From assembly GCF_003667565.1 (NCBI RefSeq), contig NZ_RCUX01000011.1, forward strand, positions 1 to 64,000: DNA of 64,000 nt. The letters are read 5' to 3'. Numbering within the stretch: position 1 is the first letter of the stretch; each line of letters opens with the position of its first letter. The stretch comes from Mycetocola tolaasinivorans (GTDB taxonomy: Bacteria > Actinomycetota > Actinomycetes > Actinomycetales > Microbacteriaceae). Under the pieces are notes generated by a model, which worked only from the letters and a program-made list of their open reading frames with translations, was not told where the DNA came from and did not search any database. A program made the position numbers and the translations under genes. This document shows positions 58,074 through 64,000 of the stretch, in pieces.

Positions 58074-58991
58074 GTGAGTGCACCAGTTTCGCCCTACCAG
58101 GCCAGCCTTGACCAGATTGAGACGCATGCCCGCGAGGTGACGCTGGAGGGCGCGCGCACCGCCTACTGGGAGTACGGCCCACGTGATGCCGCCGCCACCA
58201 TCGTTTTTGTGCACGGTTTCCGCGGGGATCACCACGGCCTCGAACCGATCGTCGCCCAGTTCCCCGACGCCCGCATCTTCGCCCCGGATCTGCCCGGGTT
58301 TGGTGAATCCGCCGCGTTTGTCAGCGGCCGCCACGACATCGACGGCTATGTGCGCTGGCTGCGCGGCTTCATCGACTCGCTGGGGCTGCCCACGCCGCCG
58401 GTGATCCTCGGTCACTCATTCGGTTCGATCGTGGTGTCCGCCGCGGTGGCCGCCGGTCAGCCGGTGTCGACCCTGATCCTGGTCAACCCGATCGCGGCCC
58501 CCGCGCTCTCGGGCCCCCGCGGTATCCTCACCCGCCTCGCGGTCTTCTACTACTGGGCGGGCAAGACCCTGCCCGAAAAGCTCGGCTTCGCGCTGCTGCG
58601 CTCCCGGCTGATCACCCGCGTCACGAGCATCGCGATGGCCAAGACGAAGGAGCCGCAGCGTCGGGCCTGGATTCACGATCAGCACGACCGCTACTTCAGC
58701 GCGTTTGCCGACCGCGCGAGCGTGATGGACGCCTTCGACACCTCGGTGCGCTACGACGTCAGCCAGTACGCCGGCGATATTTATGCCCGTACGCTCATGA
58801 TCGCCGCCGAACACGACGACATCACCTCGGTGCCCAGGCAGCGCGAGCTCGCCGAGAAGCTCTCCGATGCGCGCCTCGAGGTGATCCCCGAGGTGGGGCA
58901 CCTGATCCACTACGAGACCCCGGAGCAGGCCGCCGCGATCATTCGCGACGAGCTGGGACTCGAGGGCCCGAAGGCCGAGACCTCGGCCTAG
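58074..58991 (+). CDS. alpha/beta hydrolase
   Basis: A 305-residue alpha/beta-hydrolase fold protein. The oxyanion strand VFVHGFRGDHHG is near residues 44-55, nucleophile elbow GHSFGS near 118, the acid in AAEHDDITSVP near 250 and the His in EVGHLIHYETPE near 277. There is no signal peptide. The substrate is unknown; similar proteins are esterases, epoxide hydrolases or haloalkane dehalogenases. Its TAG stop lies in a CTAG that also encodes the stop of the sirtuin gene on the other strand. Confidence 0.85.
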   Translation: MSAPVSPYQASLDQIETHAREVTLEGARTAYWEYGPRDAAATIVFVHGFRGDHHGLEPIVAQFPDARIFAPDLPGFGESAAFVSGRHDIDGYVRWLRGFIDSLGLPTPPVILGHSFGSIVVSAAVAAGQPVSTLILVNPIAAPALSGPRGILTRLAVFYYWAGKTLPEKLGFALLRSRLITRVTSIAMAKTKEPQRRAWIHDQHDRYFSAFADRASVMDAFDTSVRYDVSQYAGDIYARTLMIAAEHDDITSVPRQRELAEKLSDARLEVIPEVGHLIHYETPEQAAAIIRDELGLEGPKAETSA

Positions 58992-59821
58992 CCCAGGCGC
59001 TCGCCGAGTCCGGCCAGGGCCGGTGCCACGGACCCCTCGATCACGAGCGCGGCGCGTGAGGCACCACCGGTGACGCCGCGGTTGATCGTGATGATGGGGG
59101 AGCCGTCTCGGCGCGCCTGATCGAGCAGTCGAATGCCGGTGTTGACGGTGAGCGAGGAGCCGAGCACGAGCAGGGCGTCGGCGCGGTGCACGATCGAACG
59201 GGCCCGGGCAAAGCGTGCGGTGGGGACGGTTTCACCGAAAAAGACCACGTCGGGCTTCAGGACGCCACCGCATACGGTACAGACCGGCACCACGAAGCCG
59301 TCGAGCTCGGGCACCTCGGCATCGCCATCGGGGTTCAGGCGGTCCGAGTCTTCCGGGCCGAGCTGCGCGAGCCACGGGTTTTCCCGGGCGATCTGATCGG
59401 TAATCGCCTGCCGGGCAAAGCCCTGCTCGCAGTCGAGACACACCACGCGGTCGAGCCCGCCGTGAAGCTCCACGAGCTTGCGGGTACCGGCCTGGCGGTG
59501 CAGCCCGTCTACGTTCTGGGTCGCAATACCGAGCAGTATGCCCGAGCGCTCCCAGCCGGCCAGGAGATCGTGGGAGGCGTTGGGACGCGCGGCCCCCATC
59601 AGCCGGCCGCCGAGAAACGCGCCGGCCCAGTAGCGGCGGCGCGATTCGGCCGAGGCACGAAACTGTGGCCCGGTCATGGGCTTGCGCACCGGGGCACCGG
59701 GTCCGCGATAGTCGGGAATGCCCGAGTCGGTGGACACCCCTGCACCGGTGAGCACGGCGAAACGTCGGCCGCGCAGGAGGTCGGCGGCGCGATCGAGTTC
59801 TGCGGGATCCGGGGTGGGCAT
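58988..59821 (-). CDS. Sir2-family NAD-dependent protein deacylase
   Basis: It removes acyl groups from lysine using NAD+. The 277-residue sirtuin has the NAD loop VLTGAGVSTDSGIPDYRGPG near residues 24-43, TQNVDGLHRQAG near 105-116 with the catalytic His, the zinc Cys pairs CLDC and CTVCGG near 130 and 183, and GSSLTVNTG near 218. ATG at 59821 is preferred to a longer frame because a TGGAGG site lies five bases upstream. It is convergent with and overlaps the hydrolase by four bases. Confidence 0.9.
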   Translation of the reverse strand: MPTPDPAELDRAADLLRGRRFAVLTGAGVSTDSGIPDYRGPGAPVRKPMTGPQFRASAESRRRYWAGAFLGGRLMGAARPNASHDLLAGWERSGILLGIATQNVDGLHRQAGTRKLVELHGGLDRVVCLDCEQGFARQAITDQIARENPWLAQLGPEDSDRLNPDGDAEVPELDGFVVPVCTVCGGVLKPDVVFFGETVPTARFARARSIVHRADALLVLGSSLTVNTGIRLLDQARRDGSPIITINRGVTGGASRAALVIEGSVAPALAGLGERLG

Positions 59822-59894
59822 GTGCGCCTCCAGGTGCTGAGGGTGGAATGATGAGTGTGAGGGCATCGGCTGGATTTCCTCGGTGTTGAGACAA

Positions 59895-59918
59895 ACGGTG
59901 GTGTTACATAACCACCGT
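59895..59918. promoter_or_regulatory. Operator-like palindrome between sirtuin and RNA methyltransferase genes
   Basis: ACGGTGGT (59895-59902) and ACCACCGT (59911-59918) form perfect 8-base arms around an 8-base AT-rich centre. A TTGAGA lies just upstream on the plus strand, so the site could cover a promoter of either divergent gene. Regulator unknown. Confidence 0.4.
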
Positions 59919-59939
59919 AGTGAGTACAGGAGTTTTTGG

Positions 59940-60746
59940 GTGCGCGTTATTCCCCTGGGGCCGGATGGCCTCGACGAACTGACCGATTATGCACGGCTGA
60001 CGGACGTCGCCCTGCGAAAGGTCAGCGAGCCCGCCGGTGGTCTCTACATCGCCGAATCCAGCAAGGTCATCGCCCGCGCCATCGCCGCCGGCCACGTGCC
60101 GCGCTCGGTTCTGCTGTCGGAGAAGTGGCTGCCCGATGTCGAGCCGCTGCTGGCCGACTTCCCGGATGTCCCGGTCTATGTGGGGGACTCCGACACCCTG
60201 GAGGCCCTGACTGGCTTCCAGATGCACCGCGGCGCGCTCGCCGCAATGCACCGCCCCGAACTCCCGGACATGGCGGACCTGATTCGCGGTGCGCGCCGCA
60301 TCGTCATCCTCGAAGACATCGTGGACCACACAAACGTCGGCGCGATCTTCCGCGCCGTGGCCGGTCTCGGCGCCGAGGCCGTGCTGATCTCCCCGCGCTG
60401 CGCCGACCCGCTGTATCGCCGGAGCGTGCGGGTGAGCATGGGAACCGTGCTGCAGGTGCCGTGGACCCGGATGCCCGAGTGGGACGACGCGCGCGAGATT
60501 CTTTCCGCCGAGGGATTCCACGTGGCCGCCCTGGCCCTCGATGAGAACGCCGTGACCCTGGATGAGTTTTCCGCGAGCGTGCCCGAGCGGGTCGCGATCA
60601 TGCTCGGCAGCGAGGGCGATGGGCTGAGCCGTAGCGCCCTGCACCACGCCGACAGCACCGTCATCATTCCAATGCTGCACGGGGTGGACTCGCTGAACGT
60701 GGCGGCGGCCAGCGCCGTTGCCCTATGGGAGCTGCGCGCGCGATAG
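59940..60746 (+). CDS. SpoU/TrmH-family RNA 2'-O-methyltransferase
   Basis: It methylates a ribose 2'-hydroxyl in rRNA or tRNA with S-adenosylmethionine. The 268-residue protein has an N-terminal substrate-binding region and a SPOUT knot domain with ILEDIVDHTNVGAIFRAVAGLG near residues 120-141, MGTVLQVPW near 176, IMLGSEGDGLS near 219 and the terminal IPMLHGVDSLNVAAASAVALWE. The exact target is unknown. GTG at 59940 has an AGGAG site and replaces a longer unconserved frame. Confidence 0.9.
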   Translation: MRVIPLGPDGLDELTDYARLTDVALRKVSEPAGGLYIAESSKVIARAIAAGHVPRSVLLSEKWLPDVEPLLADFPDVPVYVGDSDTLEALTGFQMHRGALAAMHRPELPDMADLIRGARRIVILEDIVDHTNVGAIFRAVAGLGAEAVLISPRCADPLYRRSVRVSMGTVLQVPWTRMPEWDDAREILSAEGFHVAALALDENAVTLDEFSASVPERVAIMLGSEGDGLSRSALHHADSTVIIPMLHGVDSLNVAAASAVALWELRAR

Positions 60747-60850
60747 TTCCGCTTTGTCCGTGTTTCGGGGAGCTTCGGATTGAGTGTGCGGCACCCGGGA
60801 ACTCACTGGGCGATGTTACGGCCTGGCACAAACGCTGGCGGCCCGGAACG

Positions 60851-60856
60851 TAAACT
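60851..60856 (+). promoter_or_regulatory. -10 hexamer, leaderless promoter of the carboxypeptidase gene
   Basis: TAAACT ends six bases before the GTG at 60863. Confidence 0.65.
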
Positions 60857-60862
60857 AGCGGG

Positions 60863-62116
60863 GTGACTGATTTCCCCCTCCGTCGAGACCGCCGCGCGCG
60901 TGCTCGTCGCCGTTCGCTGCTGCGAGCGCCGCTAGCCATCACAATCGTAATTGCCGTTCTGGCCGTCTGCTACGGCGGCTACGCGCTGCTGCGCCCGCTG
61001 CCGGCCTCGGCCGCGACTCCAAGCCCTGCCCTCGCCACTCCGGCGCTCGCCTCGGCCCCGCTGGAGTGGCCGGCGGACGGCGTGGCCGCGATCGGTGAGG
61101 TGGGGCACTCGGGTGTTCTGGCGAGCCGGGGCTCGCAGGAGCGCACCTCGATCGCGAGCATGACCAAGACGGTCACCGCACTCGTAGTGCTCGATAAGAA
61201 ACCCCTCGCCAAGGGCGAGAGCGGCCCGACCTACACGTTCACCGCCGAGGATCAGCAGATCTACGAGAACACCGTGGCCGAGGGCGGCTCGCGAGCTCCC
61301 GTCGTGGTGGGGGCCCAGGTCACCGAGCGCCAGCTGCTTGAGGGACTCATGCTCCCGAGCGGTAACAACTACGCGGTCACCCTCGCCAACTGGGCCTACG
61401 GGTCGATGGACGAGTTCCTCAAGGCGGCGCGCATCTGGCTTGACAAGCACGGCCTGACCGACACCGTCCTCGCCGATGCGAGCGGCATCAATCCGGGCAG
61501 CCAGGCCTCACCGCCGAACCTCGTGGAGATCGCCAAGCTCGTGCTCGCCCACCCCGTGCTGAGCACCGTTGTGGCCGAACCCACCGCCACCATCGCCTCG
61601 CTGGGCGATCGCGGCGTGCTCAAGAACACCAATGCACTGCTGGGCACCGGCGGCGTGATCGGCCTGAAGACCGGCACCACGATCGTGGCCGGCGCCTGCC
61701 TGATGTTTGCCGCCGAGCGCGAGATCGCGGGCACCAAGATTACCGTGGTGGGCGTGGTTATCGGCGCACCGTCACACGAGGCACTGTTTGCCTCGGTGAG
61801 TAAGCTCCTGGACAGCGCGTATGCCGGATTTACCGATACCGCCGTGATCAAGAAGGGTGACCCGGTCGGGTTCATCCAGACCGCCTCGGGTTCGCACGCG
61901 AACGTTGTTGCCGCGAAGGACTACTCCGCGGTGATCTGGAAGGACTCCGCCGTCACCCGCGACCTCAAGATCGACCCGCTCGAGTCGGGTCGGCAGGGCG
62001 ATGCGGCCGGCACCCTGACCGTGACCGAAAACGGCACCACGACGGAGATTCCGCTGGTTCTGGCCGATGATCTGGCGGGAACCTCCGCCTGGTGGCGGCT
62101 GGTCAACCCTGTCTAG
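60863..62116 (+). CDS. D-alanyl-D-alanine carboxypeptidase (PBP5-like)
   Basis: It trims the terminal D-Ala from peptidoglycan stem peptides outside the membrane. The 417-residue protein has a cytoplasmic basic start, one membrane segment (about 24-42), and the penicillin-binding triad: SMTK at 99-102, SGN at 166-168 and KTG at 269-271. It has an Ala/Pro-rich linker after the membrane helix. The anchor is N-terminal, not the C-terminal amphipathic helix of classical PBP5. GTG at 60863 is fixed by the TAAACT hexamer. A terminator follows. Confidence 0.9.
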   Translation: MTDFPLRRDRRARARRRSLLRAPLAITIVIAVLAVCYGGYALLRPLPASAATPSPALATPALASAPLEWPADGVAAIGEVGHSGVLASRGSQERTSIASMTKTVTALVVLDKKPLAKGESGPTYTFTAEDQQIYENTVAEGGSRAPVVVGAQVTERQLLEGLMLPSGNNYAVTLANWAYGSMDEFLKAARIWLDKHGLTDTVLADASGINPGSQASPPNLVEIAKLVLAHPVLSTVVAEPTATIASLGDRGVLKNTNALLGTGGVIGLKTGTTIVAGACLMFAAEREIAGTKITVVGVVIGAPSHEALFASVSKLLDSAYAGFTDTAVIKKGDPVGFIQTASGSHANVVAAKDYSAVIWKDSAVTRDLKIDPLESGRQGDAAGTLTVTENGTTTEIPLVLADDLAGTSAWWRLVNPV

Positions 62117-62137
62117 TCGCGAACCGGCCCCATTGCG

Positions 62138-62170
62138 AAAGCGCAGCCCGGCAGTGCCGGGCTGCGCTTT
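62138..62170. terminator. Terminator between carboxypeptidase and SGNH genes
   Basis: Perfect 15-base arms AAAGCGCAGCCCGGC and complement around AGT, followed by TTTC; the genes are convergent. Confidence 0.88.
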
Positions 62171-62181
62171 TTCATTTCTCC

Positions 62182-62985
62182 CTAGTCGCGAAAGAGCGGC
62201 GCGGCCTCGGGGCGCTTTGCGGTGACGTTGTCTCCAGAGCTTTCGTGCCGCAGACGCCGGATCACCCAGGGCACGAGGTGTTCGCGCGCCCAGGCGAGAT
62301 CCTCGGAGCGAGCCTGTCGCCAGGAGGACTCGGGCACCGCCTCGGGACGGAGGGGCTTCAGATCGTTCGGGACGTTGAGGGCGTCCAGCACCATCCGCGC
62401 CACCGTGTGGTGGCCGAGCGGGTTGAGGTGCAGGCGATCCGGGGCCCACATGCCGGGATCCTGAATCTCGGAGAGCGCCCACTGATCGGCGACGATGCAG
62501 TCGTAGCGCTGCGCCACCGCGCGCAGGTTCTCGTTGTAGATCGCGACCTTGCCGCGCAGCGCGCGCATCACGGGAGAGAAGCCGGTGTCAACGCCGGTGA
62601 ACAGCACGATGGTGGCACCGTCGCGGGAGAGCGTGCGGACGGCACCGTCGAGCCGCTCGGCAATTTCGTCCGGATCGGTGCCGGGGCGGATGACGTCGTT
62701 GCCTCCCGCGCAGAGCGTGATCAGGTCGGGATGCAGCGCGAGGGCCGGTTCGAGCTGATCGTTGATGATCTGCCCGATGAGCTTGCCGCGCACGGCGAGG
62801 TTTGCGTAGGCGAAGTCCTCGCAGTCCTGGGAGAGTACCTCGGCGACGCGATCGGCCCAGCCGCGGTTCCCACCGGGAAGGCTTGGCTCGGGGTCGCCGA
62901 TGCCCTCGGTGAACGAGTCGCCGATCGAGACCATGCGACGCCACGGGTGCTGCGGTGCGGGAGTTTCGGTTTCAGGGGTGGACAC
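62182..62985 (-). CDS. cytoplasmic SGNH/GDSL hydrolase
   Basis: A 267-residue SGNH hydrolase without a signal peptide. Block I SIGDSFTEGIGD is near residues 19-30 with the catalytic Ser, block II Gly in NLAVRGKLI near 62, block III GGNDVIRPG near 93, and block V DRLHLNPLGHHTVA with the Asp/His pair near 180. It fits the lysophospholipase/acyl esterase group; substrate unknown. GTG at 62985 is chosen for a GGAAGGAG site four bases upstream. Confidence 0.88.
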   Translation of the reverse strand: MSTPETETPAPQHPWRRMVSIGDSFTEGIGDPEPSLPGGNRGWADRVAEVLSQDCEDFAYANLAVRGKLIGQIINDQLEPALALHPDLITLCAGGNDVIRPGTDPDEIAERLDGAVRTLSRDGATIVLFTGVDTGFSPVMRALRGKVAIYNENLRAVAQRYDCIVADQWALSEIQDPGMWAPDRLHLNPLGHHTVARMVLDALNVPNDLKPLRPEAVPESSWRQARSEDLAWAREHLVPWVIRRLRHESSGDNVTAKRPEAAPLFRD

Positions 62986-63099
62986 GGGGCTCCTTCCGAT
63001 TGCAAAACAGGTGCCCATCTAACCTACTCGCCTCGCCCGAGATTTTTCGAGGGCGGGCTGAATACCCGCCGCCCCTCGGCACTGTCGGAGGGTATCCGG

Positions 63100-63105
63100 T
63101 ACAGT
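63100..63105 (+). promoter_or_regulatory. -10 hexamer, leaderless-type promoter of the helicase gene
   Basis: TACAGT ends eight bases before the GTG at 63114. Confidence 0.5.
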
Positions 63106-63113
63106 CTTGTTCA

Positions 63114-64000
63114 GTGAGCGAAGAGTTGATGATCCCGGAAAACAGTTCCGGCCCCCGCATCGGAACCTCCGCCGCCGAGCACCTGTCACCCTCCTTCCCG
63201 GAGCGTGCGGCGTGGGGTACGGTCAGCAAGCTGCGGGCCTGGCAGGCCGAGGCGATCGAGAAGTACTTTGAAACCGAGCCGCGCGATTTTCTCGCCGCGG
63301 CTACCCCGGGCGCGGGTAAAACCACCTTCGCCCTGCGGCTGGCTGCCGAGTTGCTCGCGCGGCGCACGGTCGAGCGTGTCACCGTGGTGGCCCCCACCGA
63401 GCACCTCAAGAAGCAGTGGGCGGATGCCGCCTCGCGCGCGGGCATCCGGCTCGATCCGAACTTCAGTAACGCCGAGCGTCGCTATGCCTCGCACTATCAC
63501 GGTGCCGCGGTGACCTACGCGCAGGTGGCCACCCGGGCGTCACTGCACCGTGAGATCACCGAGTCTCGACGCACCCTGGTGATCCTCGACGAGGTACACC
63601 ACGGCGGTGACGCCCTGAGCTGGGGTGACGCGATCCGCGAGGCGTTCGAGCCCGCCACGCGCCGCCTGTCGCTTACCGGAACCCCGTTCCGCTCGGATAC
63701 CTCGCCCATTCCGTTTGTGCTCTACGCGCCGGACAATAAGGGCATTCGTACCTCGATCACCGACTACAACTACGGCTACGGCCGCGCGCTGCAGGACGGC
63801 GTCGTGCGCCCGGTGATGTTCATGGTGTACGCCGGGCACATGCGCTGGCGCACCAAGGCCGGCGATGAGATGGAGGCGCGTCTCGGGGAGGGCAATACCA
63901 AGGACATCACCTCCCAGGCCTGGCGTACCGCGCTGGATCCCAAGGGGGAGTGGGTGCCCCAGGTGCTCGACTCCGCCAATAAGCGCCTCACCGAGGTGCG
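63114..64000 (+). CDS. DEAD/DEAH-box superfamily 2 helicase, N-terminal part
   Basis: The gene runs off the window; 295 residues are visible. Motif I AATPGAGKTTFALRLA is near residues 61-76 (Walker A), motif II ILDEVHHGGDA near 156-166 (DEVH box), and motif III LTGTPFRSD near 183-191. Before the helicase core lies a short tail with LRAWQAEAIEKYF, the Q-motif-like start of XPB/SSL2-type helicases. Such proteins unwind or translocate on nucleic acids; the precise role is not deducible from the visible part. Confidence 0.88.
   Translation, partial: MSEELMIPENSSGPRIGTSAAEHLSPSFPERAAWGTVSKLRAWQAEAIEKYFETEPRDFLAAATPGAGKTTFALRLAAELLARRTVERVTVVAPTEHLKKQWADAASRAGIRLDPNFSNAERRYASHYHGAAVTYAQVATRASLHREITESRRTLVILDEVHHGGDALSWGDAIREAFEPATRRLSLTGTPFRSDTSPIPFVLYAPDNKGIRTSITDYNYGYGRALQDGVVRPVMFMVYAGHMRWRTKAGDEMEARLGEGNTKDITSQAWRTALDPKGEWVPQVLDSANKRLTEV

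Overview
This window is a GC-rich chromosomal segment whose protein sequences and gene order fit an actinobacterium of the family Microbacteriaceae. The supporting features are rpsA-coaE-uvrB, uvrA-uvrC-rapZ-whiA, gap-pgk-tpiA-secG-rbpA, a pentose-phosphate operon with opcA, and ctaA/ctaB facing a sufBDC operon. RbpA, WhiA and OpcA are typical of actinobacteria. No rRNA, tRNA, CRISPR array, transposase or phage gene was seen.

Layout. 1-8 kb: end of rpsA, coaE, a GlpT-type transporter, a GNAT acetyltransferase, an SDR, uvrB, and two small leaderless genes. 8-15.5 kb: uvrA, uvrC, rapZ, whiA. 15.5-20.2 kb: sodA, the glycolytic operon gap-pgk-tpiA, secG, rbpA. 20.3-26.5 kb: an accessory block between two core blocks, holding two paralogous lipoproteins, a MacA-like adaptor with a peptidoglycan-binding domain, a MacB-like ABC fusion, and a solo HsdR_N nuclease-domain protein. 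26.5-34.7 kb: tkt-tal-pgi-zwf-opcA-pgl on the minus strand. 34.9-37 kb: ctaB and ctaA convergent. 37.2-41.3 kb: sufB-sufD-Rieske-sufC-sufT. 41.4-45.1 kb: a Cys-rich protein, a methyltransferase, an ABC-F ATPase and a MarR/GbsR regulator. 45-49.1 kb: a siderophore ABC importer operon behind an iron-box-like site. 49.2-53.7 kb: SURF1, DUF3099, fabG, serB, an ABC ATPase, rpmE2. 54-64 kb: a CoA-transferase-like protein, exonuclease, treS, alpha/beta hydrolase, sirtuin, SpoU methyltransferase, D,D-carboxypeptidase, SGNH hydrolase and the start of a helicase.

The genes are mostly housekeeping. They cover nucleotide excision repair (uvrABC), central carbon flux (lower glycolysis plus the whole pentose phosphate pathway, giving NADPH and pentoses), heme A and cytochrome oxidase assembly (ctaA, ctaB, SURF1), and iron-sulfur assembly with iron import.

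The most unusual signal is repeated at four unrelated genes. Downstream of coaE, the macB-like gene, sufT and rpmE2, the 3' end of the gene, stop codon included, is present again as one or two detached copies. A second genome-wide pattern is a TAnnnT hexamer placed six to eight bases before the start codon of about fourteen genes, which implies leaderless transcripts and fixes several start sites.
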